Assembly: GCF_000255295.1 (NCBI RefSeq) | Contig: NC_017030.1 | Span: 5,580,001-5,644,000, forward strand | DNA: 64,000 bases | Direction of reading: 5' to 3' | Source: Corallococcus coralloides DSM 2259 | GTDB lineage: Bacteria > Myxococcota > Myxococcia > Myxococcales > Myxococcaceae | Shown here: in pieces, positions 55,588 through 64,000 of the stretch | Layout: each line of letters starts with the position of its first letter | How positions within the stretch are numbered: the first letter of the stretch is position 1 | The notes under the pieces: model-generated | What the model was told of the DNA's origin: nothing | The model's input: only the letters and a program-made list of their open reading frames with translations | Database searches by the model: none | Translations under genes and position numbers: made by a program

Positions 55588-57669
55588 TCACAGTGCGGCT
55601 TCAGTGGCGCGCAACAATGCGTCCGCGCTGACGGGGGCGCCGGTGGCGTGGCGCATCCATTCGTCCGGGGTCACGGAGCCGAAGGTGGCCATGCGCTCGA
55701 ACTCCGCGCCCAGCGGGCCGTGCTGCTTCAGGTGCTCTTCAATCTGGAAGGCGATGAGGTGCCCGAGCGGGTAGTCCGGCAGGTACAGCGGGTAGCTGAT
55801 CATGTGACTGTAGATGCCCAGCACCGGGCTGTCCTTCCGCCCCAGCACCGGCGCGTAGTAGCGGTTCCACACGTCGCGCGACAGGCCGGCCACCGCGTCG
55901 CGCAGCTGGGCGGGCGTGGCGTCCGGGTGTTCGTACATCCAGTGCCACGTGGCCATGTCCACCAGCGCCACGCCGGCGATCTCCCACGTCTGCCAGAAGT
56001 CGTTGAGCACCCGCTCGCGCTCGCTGGCCGCGTCTGGCTGGCCCAGGCCCAGGAGCTCCAGGTCGCGCGCCTGGAAGACGAAGGCCAGCGCCTCCGTGAA
56101 GGCGTTGTTGGGGACACCGGACAACAGCGTGTGATCCACCTGGTACAGGCTGAAGACCTGCTCCACGTTGTGCCCCAGCTCGTGCACCGCGATGTTGTAG
56201 CCCTTGTAGTCCATGCCCCCCTTCTCCACGCGCGTGCGCAGGCGGGGGAAGTCGCCCCGGCGCAGCGCCTGCTGGGCATGGCCCGCGCCTCGGGAGGCGT
56301 CCACGCGGATGTACGACGCGAGCACGTCCGCCTTCTCCCGGGTGAAGCCCAGGCCCTGGAGGATGCGCGGGATGTCGCGCGCGAAGGCGTCCGCCGTGGG
56401 GTAGCGCTTGCGCGTCAGCGCGTCCAGCTGCGCCTCCGGCACCTTCGAGCCCGGACGGAAGCCGGGGTACCACAGGTCCTGCGGCTCCAGCGGGCGGCCC
56501 AGGCGGGACTCGATGAGCTTCGCCACGCGAGGCACCAGCGGTGACTCCAGGATCTGGGTGAGCAGCGCGCGCACGCGCTCCTCGGGCAGGCCCCGGTCCA
56601 GCTCGAAGGCGCGGGCGATGCGCGTGGGCGCCACCGGCGAGTACGGATCCACCTTCCGCGATGCATTGAACGTGGCGAGCAGCCGCGCGTAGCGCGTGTC
56701 CGGTTCCGGCGCGGCGTCCGCCTTCACGGCGCGCTGGGGCGCGTTCGCCTCCACCGACTCCGGCGGCGCCGCCGTGACCTTGTTGGTGAACGGGTCCCAG
56801 TCCACGCGCGGGTTGTCGATGACGGCGGCGGGAAGGGTCTGCGTGACGATGCGCTCCATCACCTGGACGATGGTCCGCTGCTTCGCCAGGCCCCGCGGGT
56901 CCGTGTAGTCCGCCTTCAGCTCGTCGCGCAGGTTCCAGTGGCTGATGAGGCGCAGCCCCTGGGGGAAGAGGCGCTGGCCCTTCGCATCCACCAGGTGGTG
57001 CATCCAGACGTTGTACTCGGCGATGTAGAGGTTCGCGTCCGCGATGGCCTGAGACACCTTCTGCTCCACCGCCGCGGGCACGCGCCGGTTGAAGCGCGAC
57101 GCGAGCTTCGCCTCCGCCCACTGGCGCCGCGTCCACGACGGGCCCTCCTTCACGCGCTCGGCCAGCGTGGTGAGCGGGAAGTTGAGCAGCACGACGAAGC
57201 CCGGCTTCGCGTTGAACAGGTCCGACGTGACGTTGGCGGACGGGTCATACGCCGCGAGCAGCGGCTCCACCGGCAACAGCGGCCCCAGGTCCAGGTCCGT
57301 GAACCACTGGAGCTCGCGGCCCAGCTCGTTCATGTGGCCGTCGAACTGTTCGAACACCCCTTCGAAGCGCGTGAACGTCGCGTCCAGCTGGGGGCCGGTG
57401 GGCAGGAACTGCTCGCGCGCGAAGGCCGCCAGGTCCCCGTCCTCCGGGCGCCACAGCGCGGCCACCTGCTCCACGCCCCGCTCGATGCGGGCGCGCTGCG
57501 CCTCGCCGTGCTGCGTCACCAGCTCCTGCTTGAGCGCGGTCAGCGAAGCCTTCGACACGGGCGCGGACGCGGTGGCGTTGGCCGGCGGCGTGGGGGGCGT
57601 GGAGGGCGACGTCGTGGCGCACCCGAGGGCGGCCACCAGGGGAAGGAAGCGCAGACGGAAGGCGGACAT
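55588..57669 (-). CDS. HExxH metallopeptidase-like lipoprotein
   Basis: 693 residues. Lipoprotein-type N-terminus (FLPLVAALGCATTSPS), Pro/Thr/Ala linker, long helical domain, then NIAVHELGHNVEQVFSLYQV near residue 490 (HExxH zinc site) with a downstream acidic NNAFTEALAFVFQARDLELL that may give the third ligand Glu as in gluzincins (M2/M3-like). The general architecture is like oligopeptidases anchored in the envelope. It begins 11 bp after the cold-shock gene's terminator. Confidence 0.75.
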   Translation of the reverse strand: MSAFRLRFLPLVAALGCATTSPSTPPTPPANATASAPVSKASLTALKQELVTQHGEAQRARIERGVEQVAALWRPEDGDLAAFAREQFLPTGPQLDATFTRFEGVFEQFDGHMNELGRELQWFTDLDLGPLLPVEPLLAAYDPSANVTSDLFNAKPGFVVLLNFPLTTLAERVKEGPSWTRRQWAEAKLASRFNRRVPAAVEQKVSQAIADANLYIAEYNVWMHHLVDAKGQRLFPQGLRLISHWNLRDELKADYTDPRGLAKQRTIVQVMERIVTQTLPAAVIDNPRVDWDPFTNKVTAAPPESVEANAPQRAVKADAAPEPDTRYARLLATFNASRKVDPYSPVAPTRIARAFELDRGLPEERVRALLTQILESPLVPRVAKLIESRLGRPLEPQDLWYPGFRPGSKVPEAQLDALTRKRYPTADAFARDIPRILQGLGFTREKADVLASYIRVDASRGAGHAQQALRRGDFPRLRTRVEKGGMDYKGYNIAVHELGHNVEQVFSLYQVDHTLLSGVPNNAFTEALAFVFQARDLELLGLGQPDAASERERVLNDFWQTWEIAGVALVDMATWHWMYEHPDATPAQLRDAVAGLSRDVWNRYYAPVLGRKDSPVLGIYSHMISYPLYLPDYPLGHLIAFQIEEHLKQHGPLGAEFERMATFGSVTPDEWMRHATGAPVSADALLRATEAAL

Positions 57670-57679
57670 GCGGGCTCCG

Positions 57680-57720
57680 GAAAATACAGAAGGCCCGACC
57701 CGGTGAGAGTCGGACCTTCT
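57680..57720 (-). terminator. Intrinsic terminator after the cold-shock gene
   Basis: 12-base arms AGAAGGTCCGAC / GTCGGGCCTTCT (one mismatch) at 57709-57720 and 57688-57699, then GTATTTT on the minus strand. Confidence 0.85.
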
Positions 57721-57745
57721 TGGGTGAATCAGGAAACGGTCAGGC

Positions 57746-57949
57746 TCAGGCGGCGCGAACGTTCTGCGCCTGCAGGCCCTTGGGGCCCTTGGTGACTTCG
57801 AACTCCACCTTCTGGCCCTCGGCCAGGGTGCGGAAGCCGTCCATGTTGATGGCGGTGTGGTGGCAGAACACGTCCTCGCCGCCGCCGTCCTGCGTGATGA
57901 AGCCGAAGCCCTTCGCGTCGTTGAACCACTTCACGGTACCAGTCGCCAT
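57746..57949 (-). CDS. Cold-shock protein (CspA family)
   Basis: 67 residues from ATG 57949 ([20 protein letters not shown]). RNP1 KGFGFI and RNP2 VFCHH (Cys instead of the usual Val) are present. Single OB-fold RNA chaperone. The frame stays open upstream, but the conserved start and an AGAAGAACAG leader support 57949. A G/C-rich stretch upstream may be a structured 5' UTR. Confidence 0.95.
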   Translation of the reverse strand: MATGTVKWFNDAKGFGFITQDGGGEDVFCHHTAINMDGFRTLAEGQKVEFEVTKGPKGLQAQNVRAA

Positions 57950-58083
57950 TTGCTGTTCTTCTTTCATCGCGGACAGGAAGAGTCGCCGTCCGGTCCTACA
58001 GAGTTCGACCCTACAAGACGGGCGCCAGCCTAAGCGCCCGTCCCGGGCGAAGTCCACTCCCAGGAAACATCACCGATGAAACG

Positions 58084-59919
58084 TCACCAGCCGCACTTCT
58101 GGCCCTTGTTCTGCTCCTGGAGCCAGCGGCGCAGCGGGGCGAAGTATTCCAGCATGGGCGTGGCATCCATCTGGCGGGTGCCCGTCATGGCCGCCATCGC
58201 GTCCGGCCACGGCTTGCTCGCGCCCAGCTCCAGCATGGCCTGCAGGCGCGCGCCCGCGGCCTTGTTGCCGTAGATGGAGCACTCGTTGAGGGGGCCCTTG
58301 ATGCCGGCCGCCTCGCACAGCGCCTTGTGGAACTGGAACTGGAGGATCCGCGCGAGGAAGTAGCGCGTGTACGGCACGTTGGCGGGCACGTGGTACTTGG
58401 CGCCCGCGTCGAAGTCCTGCTCCGTGCGGGTCCCCGGCGCGGCGATGCCCTGGTACTTCGTGCGCATCGCCCACCAGCTCTTGTTGTAGTCCGCCGGCTT
58501 CACCTTCCCGCTGAACACGTCCCAGCGCCACTGGTCCACCAGCAGGCCGAAGGGCAGGAAGGCCACCTTCTCCAGCGCGTCCTTCAGCTGGAGGTTGATG
58601 ACGTTCTTCTCGTTCTTCTCCACCGCGTTGAGCAGGCCCGCCTGCTGGAGGTAGGCCGGGGTGATGGAGAGCGTGAGCGCGTCGCCAATGGCCTCGTGGA
58701 AGCCGTCGTTGGCGCCGGCCTGAAAGAGGACGGGGAGCTTGTAGTAGTACGTGTAGTAGTAGTTGTGGCCCAACTCGTGGTGGATGGTGACCAGGTCCTC
58801 CTCGGTGGGCTTGATGCACATCTTGATGCGCAGGTCGTTGTCGTACGTCACGTCCCACGCGGACGCGTGGCAGACGACGTCGCGGTCCTTCGGCTTGGTG
58901 AACTGCGAGCGCTCCCAGAAGGTCTGCGGCAGGGGCTTGAGGCCCAGCGAGGTGAAGAACTTCTCCCCCAGCTTCACCATCTTCTGCGAGTCGTAGCCCT
59001 GCTTCACCAGGGCGCTGTCCACATCCAGGCTGGCCTGGCCCGGGAACGGCTCCACCAGCGGGTAGATGTTGTTCCACTCCTGCGCCCACATGTTGCCCAA
59101 CAGGTGCGCGGGGATGGGCTTGCCGGCGGGCACGGCGGCCTCGCCGTACTGCTTCGCGAGCCGGCCGCGCACGTAGCAGTGCAGCTCGTCGTACATGGGC
59201 TTGACCTGGCCCCAGAGCCGCTGCGCCTCCTTCTCGAACTCCGCCGGGGTCATGTCGTAGGACGACCGCCACAGCGTGCCCAGGTCGTTGAACCCGATGT
59301 CCTTCGCGCCCGAGTTGGAGAGGTTCACCAGCTGCGTGTAGAGCGGGCGCATGGGGCGGCTGATGGCGTGCCAGCCGGTCCACGCGTCCAGGAGCTCATC
59401 CGCGTTGCGGCTCTCCGCCATGACGTCGGACAGCTCCTCCAGGTCGCGGCACTTCCCCTTGCCGTCCTTGCCGCAGTACTTGCCCTTGCCGTAGATGCCC
59501 TCCAGCTTCGCGGCGGTGGAGGCCAGCTCCGAGCGCTGGGCGGGATTCGCCGGTGCGGGCAGCGTCTGGGACACGCGCAAGAGGTGCAGCATGCGCGCGG
59601 TGTCCGCGTCCAGATTCAGCCCGTCGAAGCGGCGAGAGTCCTTGATGGCGTTGTTGACGTAGGCCATCACCTCTTCGTTGACGGAGGCGGCGTTCCGCTC
59701 CGTGTCGTCGGTGATGTACGTGCTCTTGATCCACTCGGCGGTGGCCTGGCGGGTCCAGAGCTGCTTCAGGTCCACGTTGAGCTTCTCGGCGAACTGCTTC
59801 GCCTCCGCGGGCGTGGCCTTCGCGGCCGGAGCAGGCGTCGTCTGCGCGCTGGCGGCGGGCGCCGCGAGCGACAGGGCGGCCAGGGCCGCGCGCATCAAGG
59901 ACTGGGGAGTGCGGGTCAT
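58084..59919 (-). CDS. M2-family (angiotensin-converting-enzyme-like) dipeptidyl carboxypeptidase
   Basis: 611 residues from ATG 59919 (GTG at 59931 is the alternative). Signal peptide AALAALSLAAPAASAQ. The zinc site TIHHELGHNYYYTYYYKLPV near residue 377 (HExxH), third ligand in NDGFHEAIGDALTLS, and the substrate/chloride-site-like VPYTRYFLARILQFQFHKAL near the C-terminus are characteristic of ACE. Removes C-terminal dipeptides in the periplasm or outside the cell. Confidence 0.92.
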   Translation of the reverse strand: MTRTPQSLMRAALAALSLAAPAASAQTTPAPAAKATPAEAKQFAEKLNVDLKQLWTRQATAEWIKSTYITDDTERNAASVNEEVMAYVNNAIKDSRRFDGLNLDADTARMLHLLRVSQTLPAPANPAQRSELASTAAKLEGIYGKGKYCGKDGKGKCRDLEELSDVMAESRNADELLDAWTGWHAISRPMRPLYTQLVNLSNSGAKDIGFNDLGTLWRSSYDMTPAEFEKEAQRLWGQVKPMYDELHCYVRGRLAKQYGEAAVPAGKPIPAHLLGNMWAQEWNNIYPLVEPFPGQASLDVDSALVKQGYDSQKMVKLGEKFFTSLGLKPLPQTFWERSQFTKPKDRDVVCHASAWDVTYDNDLRIKMCIKPTEEDLVTIHHELGHNYYYTYYYKLPVLFQAGANDGFHEAIGDALTLSITPAYLQQAGLLNAVEKNEKNVINLQLKDALEKVAFLPFGLLVDQWRWDVFSGKVKPADYNKSWWAMRTKYQGIAAPGTRTEQDFDAGAKYHVPANVPYTRYFLARILQFQFHKALCEAAGIKGPLNECSIYGNKAAGARLQAMLELGASKPWPDAMAAMTGTRQMDATPMLEYFAPLRRWLQEQNKGQKCGW

Positions 59920-59964
59920 GGGCGCGGACACTATGGGAAGTGCCCTGCCCTCGCACCCGCGAAG

Positions 59965-60918
59965 TCACGGGGCCCGCGCGCCCTGTCCCCTGGGTGGACG
60001 TTGCGACATCGCCTCCCGACGCAGTGCGAAAACCGCGCGGTCCTTCTCCTTCGCTTCCAGCATGAAGTCCGCGGGCCCGTCGAGCGCGGCCACCATGGCG
60101 CGGAAGTCCGCCGGGACGATGAGGTCCGAGTGAGCACCGGGCCGGCCGCCCGCCTTCTGTGACGCCAGGTGGAATTTGGGCCGCAGGTCCAGTGCGCGCC
60201 AGGTGGCGGACGCTTCGCGCACCAACTCCTCCACGGACATGGGTGGATCCGACGGCAGCACCGCGTTGTGCAGGTTGTCCCCCACCATGGGGACGCCGTG
60301 CTCGCGGGCCAGCGGCAGCACCTCGCGAGCGGTCCAGACCTTGTCATCGTGCTCGATGGTGAGCCGCTGACGCAGCTCTTCCGGCAGCGTGTCCAGCATG
60401 CGGTGCGCGGCGTCGAGCGCTTCCGGACGGCTGGGAGCGGCGCCGCCCACGTGGATGACGACACGGCACTCGGGGCCCGCTTCCAGCAGGTCCAACACGC
60501 GCGCGCTGTAGCGAAGCTCCGCGATGGCGGCGTCACGCACGCGTTCATGGCGCGAGGACAGCGACGCACCGGCTGGAGACGGATGCAGGGAGAGCCGCTG
60601 CTGGGACTGGCGCGCGATGCGGGCCAGCGTGGCGAAGGTCCCCGCGAAGGTCTTCCACCACGGCAGCGTGTTCACCGGGTGCGAACCGAACGGGATGAGC
60701 GACGAACCGATGCGGAACAGGTGGATGCCGTGCTCCGCGTTGAAGCGCAGCAGCTGCTCCAGCTCCTCCAGGTTCTGCGCGGCGAGCGCCTCCAGCCGCT
60801 GCGGCGTCGCCGTGGCGAGACGGCAGGTGTGGCTGGCGCTCACGCCCAGCGTCAGGGATTGGGCCACGTAGCCCAGCCGATAGGTCGAAACGCCTTCCAT
60901 GCCTGCAAAGGTCGCCAT
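59965..60918 (-). CDS. uvsE: UV damage endonuclease UvsE/UVDE
   Basis: 317 residues (start 60918; ATG 60900 also possible). TIM-barrel repair enzyme: RLGYVAQSLTLGVSASHTCR, LFRIGSSLIPFGSHP, LSLHPS, LTIEHDDKVWTAREVL, GVPMVGDNLHN, PKFHLASQKAGGRPGAHSDL carry the family's metal ligands. Nicks DNA 5' of UV photoproducts. Monocistronic, about 45 bp upstream of the M2 peptidase gene in the same direction. Confidence 0.9.
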   Translation of the reverse strand: MATFAGMEGVSTYRLGYVAQSLTLGVSASHTCRLATATPQRLEALAAQNLEELEQLLRFNAEHGIHLFRIGSSLIPFGSHPVNTLPWWKTFAGTFATLARIARQSQQRLSLHPSPAGASLSSRHERVRDAAIAELRYSARVLDLLEAGPECRVVIHVGGAAPSRPEALDAAHRMLDTLPEELRQRLTIEHDDKVWTAREVLPLAREHGVPMVGDNLHNAVLPSDPPMSVEELVREASATWRALDLRPKFHLASQKAGGRPGAHSDLIVPADFRAMVAALDGPADFMLEAKEKDRAVFALRREAMSQRPPRGQGARAP

Positions 60919-61018
60919 GCTCGCGCCTCATGACTGGACGCGTGGGGCCGTCCGGAGGGCAACCAGCCACGACGGGCGCGCCCTGCCGTGGCGCTACAGG
61001 CAGTGACAGCTTTCCCTC

Positions 61019-62119
61019 ATGCTTCTGGGACACACGAAAGATGCGCACTGGCCGGCGCCAGAGGCGGCGATGGACCAGGCGCGCGAGTTCCTGGAAGCGT
61101 GCAGGGACAAGCACGTGCTCGTCGTCCCGCACACGGACGTGGACGGGCTCAGCTCCGGAGTGCTGATGCTCCGGGCACTTCAGTCCCTGGGGGCCCGGCC
61201 GACGGCGCGCCTGCCGGGCAAGGGAGAGGACGTCCATCACCCGGGCTTCCTGGAGCGGCTGGGAGCCTCTTCCACGGAGGCGCTGGTGGTGCTGGACATG
61301 GGCAGCCGCGCGGAGCCGCTGCTGCCCGGGGTGCCCACCCTCGTGGTGGATCATCACGCGTCGGAGGTGTTCCCACCCGGCGCGCAGGTGCTCACCGCCT
61401 ACGGCCATGAGCCCGTGGCGAACACGAGCCTGCTCACGTACACGCTCACGTCGTCGTTCATCGTGCCCGGTCCGCTGGAGTGGCTGGCGGTGCTGGGGAC
61501 GGTGGCGGACCTGGGCGCGGACGCGCCGATGCCGTTCCTCAGGGACGCGCTGCGGCGGGCAAAGCGCTCGTCCATCACGGAGGCGGTGGCGCTGCTCAAC
61601 GCGGCCCGCCGCTCCAGCCGGTTCGCGGCGCCGCTGGCGATGCAGGTGCTCCTGCGCGCGGGCAGCGCGACGGACATCGCGGAGGGGCGCGTGCCCGGCG
61701 TGGACGCGCTGCGCGACTGCCGCCTGGAGGTGCAGCGCGAGGTGGCCCGGTGCGCGAAGACGCCGCCGCGCTTCGCGGGCAACCTGGCGCTCCTGCTCTT
61801 CAGCTCCGAGGCGCAGGTGCACCCGCTGGTGGCCATGCGCTGGGTGCAGCGGTTGCCGGACCACATCGTCGTCGCCGCCAACACGGGCTACCTGCCCGGC
61901 CGCGTGAACTTCGTGCTGCGAAGCCGCGAGCCGGTGGACCTGCTCGCGCTGTTGCGGGGCCTGGACCTGCCGCCGATGGGAGGCTCGTTCGCGCACGGCC
62001 ATTCGCGGGCCACGGGCGGCAGCCTGCCTCCCGCGGACTTCCTGCGCCTGATGGATGCCCTGGGCTTCCGGGGGCTGAGCGACCGGGACTTGGATCGGCG
62101 CGGGGTGGCGCCGGGGTGA
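61019..62119 (+). CDS. DHH/DHHA1 family phosphoesterase
   Basis: 366 residues (ATG 61070 gives a shorter, equally plausible product starting MDQAREFLEA). Motifs: PHTDVDGLSSGVL (D-x-D), ALVVLDMGSR, TLVVDHHASEVF (DHH), and C-terminal GGSFAHGHSRATGG (DHHA1). RecJ/NrnA-like; probably a single-strand DNA exonuclease or nanoRNA/cyclic-dinucleotide phosphodiesterase. Divergent from uvsE with about 100 bp between starts. Confidence 0.88.
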   Translation: MLLGHTKDAHWPAPEAAMDQAREFLEACRDKHVLVVPHTDVDGLSSGVLMLRALQSLGARPTARLPGKGEDVHHPGFLERLGASSTEALVVLDMGSRAEPLLPGVPTLVVDHHASEVFPPGAQVLTAYGHEPVANTSLLTYTLTSSFIVPGPLEWLAVLGTVADLGADAPMPFLRDALRRAKRSSITEAVALLNAARRSSRFAAPLAMQVLLRAGSATDIAEGRVPGVDALRDCRLEVQREVARCAKTPPRFAGNLALLLFSSEAQVHPLVAMRWVQRLPDHIVVAANTGYLPGRVNFVLRSREPVDLLALLRGLDLPPMGGSFAHGHSRATGGSLPPADFLRLMDALGFRGLSDRDLDRRGVAPG

Positions 62120-62140
62120 GGCGCCCAGGGCCGTTGCGAT

Positions 62141-62695
62141 ATGACGGGGTGGATGCCTCGCGCCCTCTCCGCCCTCCTCTTCTCGCTGTGCCTCGCCTGT
62201 GGTTCGACGAGCGATGATCCGCCCAACCCCGGTGGCGAAGCCTGCCAGCAGTACTCGTTCCCGCTGTCGGACATATCACCGGCCAATCACGTGAGCTCGT
62301 GCGGCAGCACCGCGTGCGGCAACGGTGAGAACCCGCCCAACTCCGGCCTGCACTGCCCCACGTGGCTGTCGTGCCGCAGCTACACCACGGAGCAGCCGCG
62401 CTGTTCGTGGATCCACAACCTGGAGCACGGCCACGCGGTGTTCCTCTACAACTGCCCGGAGGGCTGCTCCGACGAGGTCGCGAAGCTGGAGGCCGCGATG
62501 GCGAAGGCCGCGGTGGGCAGCAACGGCGTGCGCCGCGCGCTCGTCGCGCCGGACGCGCAACTGCCCAAGCGCTTCGCCGCGCTGCTGTGGCGCCGCACGT
62601 ACCTGATGGACTCCGTGGATCCAGACGCGCTCACGTGTCTGCTCGCGCTCCAGGATGTGGACGCCAATGAGCCGGGCTTGATCTGCCCTCCGTGA
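62141..62695 (+). CDS. DUF3105 lipoprotein
   Basis: 184 residues. Lipoprotein signal (ALLFSLCLACGSTSDD), then WIHNLEHGHAVFLYNCPEGC followed by SDEVAKLEAAMAKAA, the hallmark of DUF3105. Several Cys are probably disulfide-bonded. It follows the DHH gene by 21 bp. Function unknown. Confidence 0.8.
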   Translation: MTGWMPRALSALLFSLCLACGSTSDDPPNPGGEACQQYSFPLSDISPANHVSSCGSTACGNGENPPNSGLHCPTWLSCRSYTTEQPRCSWIHNLEHGHAVFLYNCPEGCSDEVAKLEAAMAKAAVGSNGVRRALVAPDAQLPKRFAALLWRRTYLMDSVDPDALTCLLALQDVDANEPGLICPP

Positions 62696-62888
62696 AACGA
62701 CCGTGTTCACGGAATAGATTGCATACACGAGAGGGATCCACCCCACCAGGGTGTCGCGAGTCGCCCGACCTTGCGCGCGCCGCGTTCACGTCTCTTTAAT
62801 CCGAGACACGCGCTCCCCCTGTTTCACCCGCCTGCGTGTCCCTCGGCGGGCCTGAATTCCCCCTCTTGTCAGGGGTGGCGCGTCGACA

Positions 62889-64000
62889 ATGACCGACACC
62901 GTCGACGCCCCCGTGTCTTCCCGGGCTCTGGCGCCTCGAAACATCGCTGATGCCTTCGAGGCCCAGGCCGCGCTCCATCCCCACGCCGTCGCCGTCCGCT
63001 GTGACGGACAGCAGCTCACGTACGCGGAGCTGGATGCGCGGGCGAACCGGCTCGCGGGCTGGTTGAAGGCGCGGGGCGTGGGCCGCGCGAGGCCCCAGGT
63101 CGGAGTGTGCCTGCCACGCTCGGTGGACCTCATCGTCACGCTGATCGGCATCCTCAAGGCGGGCGGCGCGTACGTTCCGCTGGATCCGGAGTACCCCTCG
63201 GAGCGGCTCGCGCTCATGGCCACGGACTCGCGCGTGCGGATCATCGTCACGCACGCCGGGCTGGAGTCGCGGCTGCCCTCGGGAGACTGGCACACGCTCC
63301 GCCTGGACGCGGACGCGGGCCAGGTGGCGGGCGTCAGTGACAGGCCCGTCGCGTGCGACATCGTGGAGGACGACCTCGCCTACGTCATCTTCACGTCCGG
63401 CTCCACGGGCCGGCCCAAGGGCGTGTGTGTGCCCCACCGGGGCGTGCTGCGGATGGTGCTCGACCCGGGCTACGCGCATCTGGGGCCGGACGAGGTGCTG
63501 TTGCAGCTGTCACCCGTGGCCTTCGATGCGTCCACCTTCGAGCTCTGGGGCGCGCTGCTCAACGGGGGCATCCTGGCGGTGTTCTCGCCCGGGGCCTCCG
63601 CGCTGGACGAGCTGGGGGACTTCCTGCGCGCGGAGCGCGTGACGACGGCGTTCCTCACCACCGGCCTGTTCAACACGATGGTGGACCGGGGCCTGCCGGG
63701 CACGGAGACGCTGCGCCAGCTCCTGACGGGCGGCGAGGTGATGTCGCTGCCCCATGCGCGCCGGGCGCTGGAGCTCCTGCCCCAGGTGCACCTCGTCAAT
63801 TGCTACGGGCCCACGGAGAACTCCGCCTTCACGAGCTGCCAGACCGTGCGCGCGCCGCTCGGCTCCGGGCCCGTGCCCATTGGCCACGCCATCTCCGGCA
63901 CCCGGATGTACGTGCTGGACGCGCAGGGCGGCGAGCTGCCGGTGGGCGCCGTGGGTGAGCTGTACACGGGAGGCAGCGGCGTCGCGTGGGGTTACTGGGA
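62889..64000 (+). CDS. Nonribosomal peptide synthetase, first adenylation domain (cut by window end)
   Basis: ATG 62889 (MTDTVDAPVSSRALAPRN) leads straight into an adenylation domain with no condensation domain: A1-A2 LTYAELDARANRLAGWL and LKAGGAYVPLDPEYPSERLA, A3 YVIFTSGSTGRPKG, A4 AFDASTFELWGALL, A5 NCYGPTEN. An A-domain start suits a loading module. By hand alignment to GrsA the pocket reads roughly D-A-F-L-L-G-C-A-F, suggesting an aliphatic substrate, with low confidence. The remainder lies outside the window. The 193 bp upstream hold no gene. Confidence 0.9.
   Translation, partial: MTDTVDAPVSSRALAPRNIADAFEAQAALHPHAVAVRCDGQQLTYAELDARANRLAGWLKARGVGRARPQVGVCLPRSVDLIVTLIGILKAGGAYVPLDPEYPSERLALMATDSRVRIIVTHAGLESRLPSGDWHTLRLDADAGQVAGVSDRPVACDIVEDDLAYVIFTSGSTGRPKGVCVPHRGVLRMVLDPGYAHLGPDEVLLQLSPVAFDASTFELWGALLNGGILAVFSPGASALDELGDFLRAERVTTAFLTTGLFNTMVDRGLPGTETLRQLLTGGEVMSLPHARRALELLPQVHLVNCYGPTENSAFTSCQTVRAPLGSGPVPIGHAISGTRMYVLDAQGGELPVGAVGELYTGGSGVAWGYW

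Noticed and set aside
58327-60162. 611-codon plus-strand open frame across the M2 peptidase
   Set aside because: Val/Leu/Arg/His-rich shadow; ACE motifs are on the minus strand.

Overview
The window looks like chromosome from a myxobacterium of the Myxococcus/Corallococcus type. Reasons: very high G+C with strong third-position G/C bias; a dsg-like infC that starts on ATC and carries a C-terminal extension; DUF2381- and PilZ-type proteins; many small lipoproteins; an adenylation-first NRPS at the right edge; and an integrase organised like that of Myxococcus phage Mx8. All calls are from reading the sequence; no database search was run.

Layout. (1) 1-3.1 kb: an MGT-type glycosyltransferase convergent with a cyclic-peptide-type ABC exporter. 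(2) 3,228-41,998: a ~38.8-kb integrative island in a tRNA-Pro(GGG) gene. It is bounded by 46-bp imperfect direct repeats of the tRNA 3' part (3182-3227 and 41953-41998). The right end carries a tyrosine recombinase whose reading frame runs through the attachment core; the left end carries an excisionase-type HTH disrupted by a +1 frameshift. (3) 42.1-49.8 kb: the conserved thrS-infC-rpmI-rplT-pheS-pheT-ihfA cluster plus tRNA-Val(GAC), all on the minus strand. (4) 49.9-62.7 kb: housekeeping and envelope genes (family-5-type uracil-DNA glycosylase, AI-2E family permease, lipoproteins, PilZ, FKBP, two HExxH peptidases, cold-shock protein, UvsE, DHH phosphoesterase, DUF3105). (5) 62,889-end: the start of an NRPS gene.

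The island is the interesting part. Its left two thirds is a stack of probable defence genes, visibly less G/C-rich than the flanks: two PD-(D/E)XK-like loci, a DUF2075 nuclease-helicase translationally coupled to a MazG-like pyrophosphohydrolase, a nucleoside-phosphorylase/pentapeptide/WD40 fusion, and a DISARM-like operon. That operon runs N6-adenine methyltransferase, DrmE-like protein, DrmA helicase, DrmB (DUF1998), all with overlapping start/stop codons. Nested insertion sequences follow it, and beyond them on the opposite strand lies a large phospholipase-D/SNF2 fusion that could supply the DrmC- and DrmD-type activities. This combination mixes class 1 and class 2 DISARM hallmarks and is my best candidate for an undescribed system. 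The right third of the island is the mobile-element backbone: DUF932 protein (amber-interrupted), XRE regulator, a family-A DNA polymerase with an exonuclease domain, winged-helix and excisionase-like proteins, and the integrase.

From the frames on both sides of the attachment core, excision should place the disrupted excisionase-type HTH directly downstream of, and in the same reading frame as, the integrase. Integration and excision would therefore rewrite the integrase C-terminus, as known for Mx8.
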